A stretch of DNA of 23,511 bases from Zelonia costaricensis (Eukaryota; Euglenozoa; Kinetoplastea; Trypanosomatida; Trypanosomatidae). Location: contig JASAOO010003124.1 of the NCBI GenBank assembly GCA_030849075.1, positions 1 to 23,511 of the forward strand, read 5' to 3'. The notes under the pieces are model-generated. The model was given only the letters and a program-made list of their open reading frames with translations, was not told where the DNA came from and made no database searches. The position numbers and the translations under genes were made by a program. Below are positions 1 through 9,309 of this stretch, piece by piece; position 1 is the first letter of the stretch; each line of letters opens with the position of its first letter.

Positions 1-2388
1 CATCTTACGCGCGGAGAATTATCCCCCTCCCCCTTCTTCCGTCACGCGGACCTCTCTTGCCTTCTCACCTCGCTGTTTTGGTGTTCTCCGGCTGCGCCTC
101 TCTCGCGTACACTTTCGCTTCCGCCCGTCCGTCTCTGTGTGTGGGTGTGTGTCTTCAGCCCCCTTCTTGATTTCTGTGTACGCCCCCCCCCACCGCGGCT
201 TTCCATTGTCGAGAGACACGACTCGAGTGGGCAGCAGGTGAGAGAAGAGGAGGCGCTGGCCGATGGATGTTGTCAAGGGCGCTGCGGTGCGTGTGTCTGC
301 GCCTCGCCATCCGCATTCCGTCTTCTCTCGCACCTTCTCTCCTCACTCCCAGACCCCTTCTCGCTTCGTGTTCTCGCGTGTGTACCCTCCTCTTCCTACT
401 GCCTTCGTAAGTGCGCACATGTGTGTGTATGTGTGTGTGTCTTCACGTGCGTGCGGCCCCCCCATGAAGGCCGCAGGTTTACTTTCCTAGTGCTCGTCTC
501 CTCCTTCTCTTCTCTGTCTCTCCTCTCGCATTCTCCAGGCGCGCAGCACCTTGAGGCACACCACCGCTGCATGAGGCATCACAACTCTTCCCCTTCCCCC
601 CTTTTCGTTCGAACGCGGTTCGCAGGAACACGAAGAAGACGAGAGGCGACCTCGCCTCAACCACCGTCGACCCCCCCCTCCCTTCCCCCCTTCGCCTTCC
701 GCCCCCTTCCCGCACACCGACGCACTGCCACTCAAGAGCCGTTGTGGGGGGGAGGGGGGTCCCACGTGGAGGCGCCTTCCACGAGCACAACTGTCGCCTT
801 CTCCTCACCCCTCGTCTCCCCGCGAGCCCCTCGTCGTCGCCTCCTCTGCCGCGAGCTCGCTGCGTGTGTGTCGGTGTGTGTGTATTGCTTTCTTGTATTT
901 GTTCAGCCAAGAAGAGGGAAACAAGGAGTAGGGGCGGGGTGTGCCGTCCAGTGCCGTTTCTGTGCGCCGGTGTAGCCCTTCTTCATGCTGTGCCGTCTCA
1001 CGCATTTGATTCACGTTGACCTCTCTTCTACGTTCCTCTTCGTTTATTAGAGTACATGGAAGCGCGCGTCTCGCACTCCGCGCGCGCCTGTGTGTGCGTG
1101 TGTGTGTGTGTGTGTAGTAGACGCAGCGCGTCGAACTGTTGACGGTGATGGTGCGGTGGACGGACCGGGAGAGATGCTCCCTGTGGTGCGAGGGAGGCGC
1201 GGCAGTCTCACGCTGCCCCACGTGTGCCGCACGCATACACGCGGTGGCGAGCACCCTTGAGCGGCCGGTGTGACCGGAACGTGGCAATGTGCCGCGCACC
1301 GGCTGCCCCCCCCCTCCCCTCCCTCTCTCTCCGCATCACCGCATGCTCACCGCCGCAGTCGGTGCCTCGTCTCGACGTCGTCTTCCTCTTCAGAACCCGG
1401 CCGACGTGTATCGTGATTGAAGCGAAAGCGTAAAAGCCTTGTGGAGTCCTCGGCGTGTGTGGCGGCGTGCGTGTGGGTGGACAAGCGGTGCGCGCATCGA
1501 AGCGTTAACGAGCCTTGCACGTACACCCCCCCCCCACACCCACAATCACACGCACCCACACAGATATGCACACAGCTGAAGCACGGCGGGCCCGACTTAG
1601 GGAGAGAGCAAATCTATGGCGGAGGTGCGGTTGAGGCCTTCGCATCTCGTTTGCTTCCCCGCTGCGCGCGCGCACCGGCACTCTTCCTCAATCCTCACTT
1701 CCTCCGTCCCTTCTTTCCCTCTACTGACCCCTCCACGGAGCACGCACACACACACACACACATACACGTGCTCCCGCTCCGCTCTACGCCTCTTGACGCA
1801 AGAAGGTCACGAGGCTCTCGTTAGCCGTTGTTCGAGGGTGCTGCCGATGATCACTTCGGTGCACGCTGCCGTGCCCACGTCCGCGGTGACCCACACCAGC
1901 GCCGTCCCCACCGCGACGCGTCAGCGGACACCAGCCGGCAGGGCGGTCAGTCCAAGCAATGCGGAGGGGGAGGGGACGCATGCCCGCCGTTGGGAGCAAG
2001 AGCACCCGTCGCACCTCTTTCCACAGCGGAGCTGAGTCGTGAAACATGTTGAAACACAACAGCATCACAGTACGGACCCCCTCCCCCGCCTCAGCTGCTG
2101 CCGCTACCAAAGCCGCGACGGCGGCTGGGCAGTTAGCAGCTCGTATGGCCTGGCGAGACCCCACTCGATATCAGCTCCGCGATTGAGCCACGCCACCTCG
2201 TAGTATGCCGGACGGCAAAGACGGCGACGCCGCGCACATCGACCGGAGGCCCGTGATGCGCTTTGGCGAGGAAAGGGGTGGGGTGGCACCTCGAGATGGT
2301 TTCTCGCCTCCAGTTACGGTGGACGTGTGACGTGCCGTTGCACAGGGCTGCGATGGCACGTGGGTCGCGCGTCCCGTGCAGGACGCAG

Positions 2389-2422
2389 TTTTGTTTTTCT
2401 ACAGTGCACACATTCCTCTCAG
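2389..2422 (+). promoter_or_regulatory. U-rich polypyrimidine tract with AG, candidate trans-splice acceptor
   Basis: A T-rich run ends in CTACAG (AG at 2403-2404), and a second short pyrimidine run ends in CTCAG (AG at 2421-2422). Trypanosomatid spliced-leader addition uses a pyrimidine tract followed by the next AG. No recognisable ORF follows until 3377, so this could be a minor distal acceptor for that gene or the start of a non-coding transcript. Assignment is by pattern only. Confidence 0.3.
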
Positions 2423-3290
2423 TTTCTCTTCTTTTTTTGGGCGGGGGGCTCCCGTTGCGCGGTCGGGGAGACTTGGGCCGCGGCGGATGGCCTCGGTGAC
2501 GGACCACTGACCCGGCCCTCCTTCACGCACCGGGTGGTGCCCACACACACACACACACACACACACATTCAGCCCTCATGGCTCGGCTCACGCGTCTCTC
2601 AGACGACTCTCACCATGGGCCCCCCCCCCTCCCCTCCAGCCCCCCTTCCCTCCTCCTGCTTCGTCACTATTTGTTGTAGCTGTGCTGCACCGTGTCTACA
2701 CTCGCAACAGGTTTGAGCTCCCCGCCTGGTGGACGGCACTACGCCTCATCCGCGATGTCCTCCCCAGGACTCGCGTGATGGGATGTCGGCCCCGTGTGGG
2801 GTGCTCTGCGCCAGGCAGCGGCACCGATCCAGACCTCCTTCGCCCGCTACCGGCCCTCAGGCAAGTGCCACGTCTCAGCACGCACAAGTGAAGGGAAAAT
2901 CAAGTCGGAACGCGTGAGCGCGTACGTGGGAGGACCGAGCGGGGAGAGGGGCCACCACCACGCTCCGTCTCTAACGCGTCTCGTCCTCTCTCGCCTCGTC
3001 CCTCCCACCTGAGTTGCGGCCGAGACCCACGCTGCAGCATGCACTCGCCCTCCCCCCCCCACGCACCGCTTCAGGCCTCATTGCTCATCTACAACGCACA
3101 CCATCTTCCCTCCCGCTTCCCTCGCCACCTCCGCACCCGTGCCGCGATCAGGTAGAGCCACGTGCCGACTCTCGCACGGGCACGCTCCAGCAATCGAGCG
3201 CGTCTCACGCTCACGAACCTCCATACAAACGCACATACACTCGCACGCCTTCGCGCACCCACGGACTCAACAACGGGGGAGTGTGACCCT

Positions 3291-3321
3291 GCGACTCCTT
3301 GTCTCTCCTCCTCAATTGAAG
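3291..3321 (+). promoter_or_regulatory. Candidate trans-splice acceptor for the IQ/coiled-coil gene
   Basis: A pyrimidine-rich run (about 3291-3312) is followed by the AG at 3320-3321, which would give a 5' UTR of about 55 nt before the ATG at 3377. A second C-rich run follows at 3326-3345, with the next AG directly before the ATG (3375-3376). That site would leave no leader, so the upstream AG is preferred. Confidence 0.45.
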
Positions 3322-3376
3322 AAAACCCCCCCCCCCTCCCCCCCCGCGCGGTTCCGCGCCGGTTCGACTCGTCAAG

Positions 3377-4951
3377 ATGGATATGGATCCCATGACGCGG
3401 CGGGAGGCCGAGAAGGTCGAGAGCGTGCTCGCCGACCTCGCCGCGGAGCTGCAGATCCTCGCGCTGCTGCCGGAGGAGTTCAGCTGCTGGGTGCGCGACG
3501 AGACCGTCGTGGCCACGGCCCGCCGGGACGCCAACACGTACCTGCAGCACTACGACGCGCACGTCGCCCGCAAGGCGCGCGAGGGGGCGGAGGCGGCCAA
3601 GGCACACCGCGACGTCACCGGGGGCCTGCACCTCTCCTCCCTCACCTCACGCGACGAGCCAGGGGACGACGAGGGCGACAGCCTGTGCAGCTCGTGGGCC
3701 GACCCGGCGCGGCACTGCGACTTGACGCACGCCGACGCCTCCTTGTCCAGCTCCGACAACTCCCTCACCCCAGAGGACGAGGAGGAGCGGCAGCGCGCGG
3801 TGAAGGCGGCCTGCTTCGTGCGCACGGCCGCGTACTACGGCGACCCGACCGACTGCGACGAGAACGAGGCGGTGCTGCAGGTGAGCGACTACGCCCAGCT
3901 CGAGCGCGACCTGCTCGACGGCGCGACGACGACGGGGTCTGTCGAGGCCGCGGAGCTGCAGACTCACCACCTCAGCACCCGCGCCCTCGTCGACACGATG
4001 CGGGACGGCGGGTACGGCGACATCATGAAGTACTTCGTGAAGCACCTGTACTCCCCACACTACGCGGCCATGACGCCGGCGCCGGGGCAGGGGCCCAACG
4101 CCTCCATGAACCTCACCGCCGCGGCGGCGCTGGCCCAGGCGTACGAGTGCGGCATGGTGGAGGAGAGCCTCGACCACCTGCGCGGCCTCGTCGTGACGCT
4201 GCGCCGACTGCTGCACCAGCGCAACCAGTCCACCGTGAACGAGGACATCCACCGCTACCAGCTGCTGCACGACGCCGTGAACCGCGACCAGGCGGGCACG
4301 GCGGATGTGCAGGTGCTCAACCAGCGCTACCTGGAGGCGAAGGCAGCGCGGCAGCGCGAGGTGGAGGCCCTCGACCAGGAGATACAGTCCCTGGAGGACG
4401 AGCTGCAGTACGTGCAGCGCACCGCCGACGTGGAGCTGGAGGCGTTCCACAAGGTGCAGGAGACGGTGCAGGAGGACCGCCGCTGCATGCTGCGCCAGCA
4501 GCTCGAGGGGCACCGCCGCAACGCCGACGAGGTCGCGCGGCGGCTACAGCAGTCGCAGGCCAAGGCGCTGGATGAGCTGAACGCGCTCCGCTCGAACCGC
4601 ACGAAGCGGGAGGCGGCCGTGAGCGGGGCGATCACGGAGTACGACGCGCAGAGTGCGCAGCTGGAGGCGGCAATGCAGCAGTTCAACACGGAGGCCGAGG
4701 AGGACTCGGAGCGCATCGTCGCCCTCGACGAGGCGGTGCAGAAGCTGAACAAGGAGCGCGAGGAGCACGCGTGGGAGATGACGGTGGCGGAGCAGCGGCA
4801 GGAGCACACGAGCGTGATTCGGCAGCGCCTGGAGCAGGACGCGAAGGTCATCCAGGCCTACTACCGCTCCTTCATTGCCCGCGTGCGTGCGGAGCGGGAA
4901 CTCGAGAAGAGCTCCAAGAAGCGCAAGAAGAAGGGTGGCGCGAAGAAGTGA
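3377..4951 (+). CDS. Coiled-coil IQ-motif protein, probable nexin-dynein regulatory complex subunit (DRC10-like)
   Basis: This 524-residue protein starts at an ATG with further in-frame ATGs at codons 3 and 6. The N-terminus (residues 8-30, a helix ending in an ALLPEEF segment) resembles the conserved opening of IQCD/DRC10. Acidic linkers follow, then a conserved helical middle (about 205-300) and a long charged coiled coil (about 309-490). An IQ calmodulin-binding motif sits at 492-502 (I492, Q493, R497, R502), and the protein ends in a lysine-rich tail (511-524). In DRC9 and DRC10 an IQ motif and basic tail follow a coiled coil in the same order. Known members form part of the linker between doublet microtubules of the axoneme and regulate dynein, so a flagellar role is inferred. 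DRC9/IQCG is the main alternative. The family call is good; the exact subunit is less certain. Confidence 0.72.
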   Translation: MDMDPMTRREAEKVESVLADLAAELQILALLPEEFSCWVRDETVVATARRDANTYLQHYDAHVARKAREGAEAAKAHRDVTGGLHLSSLTSRDEPGDDEGDSLCSSWADPARHCDLTHADASLSSSDNSLTPEDEEERQRAVKAACFVRTAAYYGDPTDCDENEAVLQVSDYAQLERDLLDGATTTGSVEAAELQTHHLSTRALVDTMRDGGYGDIMKYFVKHLYSPHYAAMTPAPGQGPNASMNLTAAAALAQAYECGMVEESLDHLRGLVVTLRRLLHQRNQSTVNEDIHRYQLLHDAVNRDQAGTADVQVLNQRYLEAKAARQREVEALDQEIQSLEDELQYVQRTADVELEAFHKVQETVQEDRRCMLRQQLEGHRRNADEVARRLQQSQAKALDELNALRSNRTKREAAVSGAITEYDAQSAQLEAAMQQFNTEAEEDSERIVALDEAVQKLNKEREEHAWEMTVAEQRQEHTSVIRQRLEQDAKVIQAYYRSFIARVRAERELEKSSKKRKKKGGAKK

Positions 4952-5951
4952 GCCCTCCTTGCGTCGCGGAGGCCACCTCCTCTGTTGCAGCTGCAGCCGG
5001 TGTCGTCCTGCGCGTGTGTCTGTCGGAGACGCCGCGTGGATCTGGATGTGATGTTTGTGCGATGGTGATGATGATGTACACTACGAGGCGGCGCGGCGCC
5101 TCCCAATCCATGCCGCTGACTTGTGCTCTCTTCCCTTTTTTGCCGCTTCTGTGGGCGGCTCTCTTCTTCTCCTGCCCCCCCCCCACCACCCGTCCTCCTC
5201 CTCCGTCTCTCTTGCTTGCGCGTGCAATGCACGCAGCTTGCGTGACTGCTGCCGGTGGGCCGCACGGCGTGCCCACCCCACGCCGCCGGCAACACCCACC
5301 GACATCAGCGTATCAAGAGTCGCCGCAGAGGCGGTAAAGGTGGTGTCCGCTATTCCCACGCAAGAAGTTGAGAGTTGAAGCTGGACAGCAGGCAAATGCA
5401 AGATCAACTAAGCAGGAAGACGCCACCGCAGCACCAGCGCATCGGCGATGCTGAGCCAAACTGGGCTGCACGACTGCACGCAGCGTGCTCGATGGGTGGA
5501 CTGCTGGCCCTTTATCTTTCCGAAGTGAGGCTGGCGGTGCCGCGCGTGTGGGTGATGTATGCCACCCGACGCGCTGGAGCGGAGGCGCACAGAAAAGAGC
5601 ACAGAACAAGAGACGGCTCGCCGTGCTCAGCGCTTGTGGCGTGTCACGAGGTGGCGGCTCCTTTCTCGTGCTTCTGCAACTCGATGCGCGTGATGTGGGC
5701 GCCGTCACCACCTCATCTCAGCCTCACCCGTCTCCTCGTCCTTTCCACGCTCCGGTGAGCTGCGCAGGGGTGTCACGGCCATCCTCATCATCACCAACAT
5801 TCACACGTACACACACACAAATCTCGTAGCAGACGTCTGCCTTTGGTCGCTCCGCTGTTTGCCCTCTTTGACACCTCCCCCCCCCCCCACACACACACAC
5901 ACATCAACACTGCGAGCTCTGTCAACACCGGACGTGTAGAGGTCAACCCCG
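4952..5951. other. Intergenic spacer, DRC-like gene to TRAPPC3
   Basis: No gene is seen in this 1.0 kb. The first part is ordinary 3'-UTR-like sequence with short poly-C runs. Between about 5280 and 5700 the sequence loses its pyrimidine bias and simple repeats, so it stands out from the surrounding spacer. (CA)n tracts at 5809-5819 and 5888-5903 lie just before the next gene's splice acceptor. Confidence 0.6.
5872..5916 (+). promoter_or_regulatory. Candidate trans-splice acceptor for TRAPPC3
   Basis: A C-rich tract (about 5872-5888) runs into (CA)n. The first AG downstream is at 5915-5916, predicting a 5' UTR of about 35 nt. Another AG lies at 5938-5939. Confidence 0.4.
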
Positions 5952-6545
5952 ATGGCCTCCTCAGCGGGCCGTGCGGCGCCGTCCCCGGCTCAGCTGGGCG
6001 ACGCGGCCTTCGACAACAACGTGAAGGTGAGCGCCGAGTTCCTGGCCTTGACGTATGGTGCGGTGGTGCAGCAGATGGCGGAGGAGCTGACGCAGGAGGA
6101 TGACGTGGAGCAGGTGAACCAGCAGCTGTACAGCATGGGCCACCGCATTGGGGCTCGGCTGATCGAGGAGTACAGCGTCCGCAGCGGCGCCGCGCCGTGC
6201 CGCACCTTCAGCCAAGCCGCAGAAGGCGTGGCCCTCGTTGGCCTGCGCATGTTCCTCGGCGTCAGTGCTGAGGTGGCGCAGGTGAAGGACGCCGCCGACA
6301 CGTTCGCAATCAGCTTCCAGGACAACCCGCTGGCCCTCTTCGTGGAGCTGCCCGATGGGCCGCTGCGCGATGGCCTGTGGTACTCGAACCTGCTCTGCGG
6401 TGTTATCACAGGGGCGCTGAGCCTCGTGGGGCTCCAGACAGAGGCCCGCTTCTCGCGCGACAAGCTGCGCGGCGACTCGAAGAACGAGATCGTCTTGCAC
6501 TTCAAGGGCCGCGAGCGGGAGACGTTCCAGGTGGAGCGCAACTAG
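5952..6545 (+). CDS. BET3: TRAPP complex subunit Bet3 / TRAPPC3
   Basis: This 197-residue protein is slightly longer than human TRAPPC3 (about 180 residues) because of an alanine/serine-rich N-terminus. The family signature is clear. An LTYGAVVQQ-type helix lies at 33-41. It is followed by the segment around the MGHRIGARLIEEY motif (62-74), FVELPDGP near 135-142, and the YSNLLCGVITGAL segment near 148-160. Bet3 is a central small subunit of the TRAPP I/II/III tethering complexes. These act as a guanine-nucleotide exchange factor for Rab1/Ypt1 and tether ER-derived and Golgi vesicles. Cys83 aligns with the cysteine that is palmitoylated in human and yeast Bet3. Start choice is straightforward, since the ATG at 5952 is the first in frame. 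No other TRAPP gene lies nearby. Confidence 0.95.
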   Translation: MASSAGRAAPSPAQLGDAAFDNNVKVSAEFLALTYGAVVQQMAEELTQEDDVEQVNQQLYSMGHRIGARLIEEYSVRSGAAPCRTFSQAAEGVALVGLRMFLGVSAEVAQVKDAADTFAISFQDNPLALFVELPDGPLRDGLWYSNLLCGVITGALSLVGLQTEARFSRDKLRGDSKNEIVLHFKGRERETFQVERN

Positions 6546-6844
6546 GCGTGCCCCCCCCTATGGTGCAGACGAGGCACTGCGGAGAGGGTGGCGAGGGTGC
6601 CGCGTTGGATGATTGTACTTGATTTCTGTCGGAGACGGGAGTGGGGAGGGCACGTGCCACGCACTTCTCCTCCCCCCTCTTTCACGCGACGTGCGCCTGC
6701 TCTGCTTCCGGGAAGGGCCGCGAGGATTCAGCCGGTGGAGGGGGGAGACGCCGCCGCCATCCCTTGGGGCGTTGCCCGTATCGCTTCAGCTAAGCGAGGA
6801 CGAAGAGTGACATCAGGAAAAAGAAGAACGACGCTTAGCGACTT

Positions 6845-6875
6845 GGTGCTCCGTGCTCACGTGTCACGGAGCGCT
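6845..6875 (+). other. Hairpin-forming inverted repeat
   Basis: GCTCCGTG at 6848-6855 pairs perfectly with CACGGAGC at 6865-6872 around a 9-base loop. The stem extends outward by about three more pairs when G-U pairs are allowed. It lies in the TRAPPC3-NEP1 spacer and would be transcribed on the gene strand. No run of T follows it, and terminators of this kind are not expected here. Confidence 0.4.
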
Positions 6876-7195
6876 GGGCGCTGGTATAAAGAGGGGAAGT
6901 TGTTTCCTTTACTCGCCTGTCCGGCTCCTTCACAGGGCGTTCATGTTGCGACCGCCTTGACCTTGTGCACCGCACCTTGCCACCCATCCCTCCTCCCTCC
7001 CCCGTGCTCTTCGGGGCACGTGGCGGGCTGACGGCGGCTGCCGCGCGGAGGAAGTGCGCTCTCGCGTACCTCCGCGACGCGCTCTCCATCTCGGCCATCT
7101 CTGTCTCTCCCTCTTTCATGTCCCACCACCATCATATTGCCACCCTTCCCGCGCTTCTTACTCATGAATCAACACGAACTCAGCTCACGGGACCC

Positions 7196-7233
7196 CTCCT
7201 CCCTCACCAACCCCTCCCTCCCACAACGCACAG
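7196..7233 (+). promoter_or_regulatory. Candidate trans-splice acceptor for NEP1
   Basis: A C/T-rich run (about 7196-7224) is followed by the AG at 7232-7233, giving a predicted 5' UTR of about 114 nt. A second AG at 7266-7267 would shorten it to about 80 nt. No AG occurs between the later C-rich stretch and the ATG at 7348. Confidence 0.35.
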
Positions 7234-7347
7234 TGGCCGCTCTCATAGGTCGGCCCCACGTGCGTAGTGCCCTGCCCCCCCCCTTCACACACCACCTGAC
7301 GTCACCTCCCCCGTCCGTCCGTCCGCTTCCCCACGCCCTGCGCCGAC

Positions 7348-8211
7348 ATGGAGTTTGCGCAGAAGTCGGCGCGGCTGCCACGCAGCGCCGAGGAGAAGGA
7401 GCGGTGGAAGCGCGTCATCGTCATCCTGGAGCACTGCCCACTGCAGACAATCCAGACCGACCGCGGGTTTGAGCTGCTTAGCGACCGCCACCGCGCCTAC
7501 CACGCGCGCCACAACCAGGACCCGGCCGACTGGCGCCCTGACGTGGTGCATCAGTGCCTGCTGCACCTGCAAGACTCCGCGCTGAACCGCGCTGGCATGC
7601 TAGAGGTGTACCTGCGCACGAAGAAGCAGGTCTGCATCGCCGTCGACCCGCGCCTCCGCGTGCCGCGCAACGTGCGCCTCTTCGAGAAGATGATGGTGTC
7701 GGTGCTCTTCAAGCTGAAGGTGCGCGCCAGCACCGGCTACCTCTCGCTGCTACGCGTCGTCGGCAACCCTGTGACGGACCACATCCCGGCCGGTGTGCGA
7801 CTGTACCGTGTGGAGAAGGACGGCGACCTCATTGACCCGTTCGCCTTCTGCGCCTCGTGCGGGTACGCGGCGGACGTGCTGGAGGAGCAGCGCACCGACC
7901 GCACCATCAGCCTCGCGCGGCGCCGCCTCACGTCCAGCACGAGCGGCACCCTCGTCGAGACCGGGGCGGCGGCCGGCACGCAGGCGTTCGCGGCGGCGCA
8001 GCGCAAGGCGGCGGAGCGGCGTCAGTTTCAGCCGTTCGCCTTCATCATCGGTGGCATGTCGCGCGGTGACGTCTCCGTCGACTACGCGCGCCCTGGCGAG
8101 GTGTCGAGCATCCGCCTTGGGGACCGGGGCATGTCCGCCGCGGCGGTCATCAGCACGCTGTTGCACGGCTTCGAGGACGAGTGGCTGCGTGAGGACAACG
8201 AGGCGTGTTGA
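7348..8211 (+). CDS. NEP1: 18S rRNA pseudouridine N1-methyltransferase Nep1 (EMG1)
   Basis: This 287-residue protein is longer than the human protein (244 residues). It follows the SPOUT-class Nep1/EMG1 pattern: the first strand VIVILEHCPLQTI (23-35), RPDVVHQC (63-70), DSALNRAGMLEVY (76-88), the VRASTGY loop (125-131), NPVTDHIP (140-147), and the S-adenosylmethionine-binding end with FIIGGMSRGDVSVDY (222-236) and the LGDRGMSAAA segment (247-256). Nep1 methylates a hypermodified pseudouridine in 18S rRNA. It also has a structural role in assembling the small ribosomal subunit in the nucleolus, where it works near snR35-guided pseudouridylation and Rps19. A serine/alanine-rich stretch (about 170-215) accounts for the extra length and is probably a lineage-specific loop. 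All conserved blocks look intact. Confidence 0.95.
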   Translation: MEFAQKSARLPRSAEEKERWKRVIVILEHCPLQTIQTDRGFELLSDRHRAYHARHNQDPADWRPDVVHQCLLHLQDSALNRAGMLEVYLRTKKQVCIAVDPRLRVPRNVRLFEKMMVSVLFKLKVRASTGYLSLLRVVGNPVTDHIPAGVRLYRVEKDGDLIDPFAFCASCGYAADVLEEQRTDRTISLARRRLTSSTSGTLVETGAAAGTQAFAAAQRKAAERRQFQPFAFIIGGMSRGDVSVDYARPGEVSSIRLGDRGMSAAAVISTLLHGFEDEWLREDNEAC

Positions 8212-9268
8212 ACAGGGTCGGTTTCAGAACGGACACGCAATCCCTGCGCGTGCTCATGTGTGTGTGTGTGTGTATGTCCGCGCTGTGTGCCGTGGACTTC
8301 TCTTGACCCTCTTCTGCCATTTACGATTAACCGATAAGCGGGTGGGGCACCGAACGGGTGCGCACGTGTGCGTGTATGCGTGTGTGTGTGTTTGGGTGTG
8401 TGTGTGTGTGGAGTGGGACTGGCTGCTAGGCTGGAGAATGTGGTGTTAGGGCCACGTGAAAGCGGACGGCGGAGCTCAGCGCGTGCAACGTGGACGCAGC
8501 CCTCCTCGCGTCTCCCTTCCGCTCTCACGCCAGCACACCGCACCGCACGCACGCACGCGGGGGACTCACACACGGCGACGCCCTTGCGTCTCTGCGCTGG
8601 ACGCCCTAACAAGCACCAAATCGGAAAGAAGGAAAGGAGCGGAGCGGCGTGCCGCTGTTTGTTTCGTGTTTTGATTTCTCGCGTTCCTGGGTGGCGCATC
8701 GACATGAAGGGAGACGACGCGGAGGAGAGGGTGGGGCCAGCAAGTGCGCACCCTTGCTGCGCACCGCCCTCCTCCACTTCCTCCGCCCAGCTCCCCTCCC
8801 CCCGTCACCCCCAGTGCCTTGGTTGTCCATGCCATTGACAGGCGACGAAGTAGTCGGTGAGTGGCAACCCCTCAAGAAGGCCACCATCGAGAATGCCCCC
8901 TGCACCGATCTCCCTGTCTCGTCACACACCGTCTACCCTCCCCCCTCCCCCCTCCCCCCTCGGATGCCAACCACCTCTAGCGGAAACTCCAAACTCGCAC
9001 GAAATCAGCGAAACACGAGCGCTCACTGCTCCTCTCTTCACCTCTCCTCTCCGGCGCACTCGCCACGTGCACCGCCTCCGATCCAGGTGCGCGCACACAC
9101 ACACACACACAAGAGGAGGCAGGCGCCGTGCACCACCCCAAAAACGACCCCACCTTTGTTTATTGCATCACAGTTCCCTCCCTCCTTCTTCTCTGCGTTG
9201 CCTTCTTCTCATTCCCTGCGTCCTTACTTCCCCATCCCCTCGTCGTGGCTGTTTGTGTGCGTCGCATC

Positions 9269-9274
<6 letters not shown>

Positions 9275-9306
<32 letters not shown>
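9275..9306. repeat. (CA)n microsatellite
   Basis: This is the longest uninterrupted dinucleotide repeat in the window, about 32 bases of CA on the + strand. It lies in the spacer before the OTU gene. Such tracts are common in Leishmania spacers and vary in length between strains. Confidence 0.85.

Positions 9307-9309
<3 letters not shown>

Larger units (their letters stand above)
1..3376. other. Long non-coding spacer upstream of the first gene
   Basis: No convincing protein gene is seen on either strand. The open frames here are proline-, serine-, histidine- or arginine-rich products of simple sequence, and many begin with GTG rather than ATG. The first 1.1 kb carries (GT)n tracts at about 136-152, 420-440, 864-885 and 1089-1115, resembling the 3' UTR style seen after genes elsewhere in the window. 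(CA)n tracts follow at 1745-1767 and 2542-2567. Between about 1830 and 2400 the base composition is balanced rather than pyrimidine-rich, which may mark an old retroposon remnant. A U-rich tract with AGs lies at 2389-2422. The first part is probably the 3' UTR of a gene lying before the window. Confidence 0.6.
6546..7347. other. Intergenic spacer, TRAPPC3 to NEP1
   Basis: This 0.8 kb is one of the shortest gaps in the window. It lacks long (CA)n or (GT)n tracts. It holds a purine-rich, low-repeat stretch (about 6700-6900) with a perfect-stem hairpin at 6848-6872, and a pyrimidine-rich run from about 7160 towards the next gene. No coding gene is seen. Confidence 0.6.

Noticed and set aside
139..975. 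278-residue open frame in the first spacer
   Set aside because: It begins with GTG, is rich in Ser, Pro, Cys and Val from simple repeats, has no family resemblance, and several frames are open in the same place.
3361..3371. tRNA B-box-like GGTTCGACTC just before the first gene
   Set aside because: No A box, anticodon arm or acceptor stem can be formed around it.
3647..4513. 288-residue reverse-strand open frame opposite the IQ/coiled-coil gene
   Set aside because: It is an antisense shadow, rich in Leu, His, Val and Arg from the complement of Glu/Gln/Asp codons.
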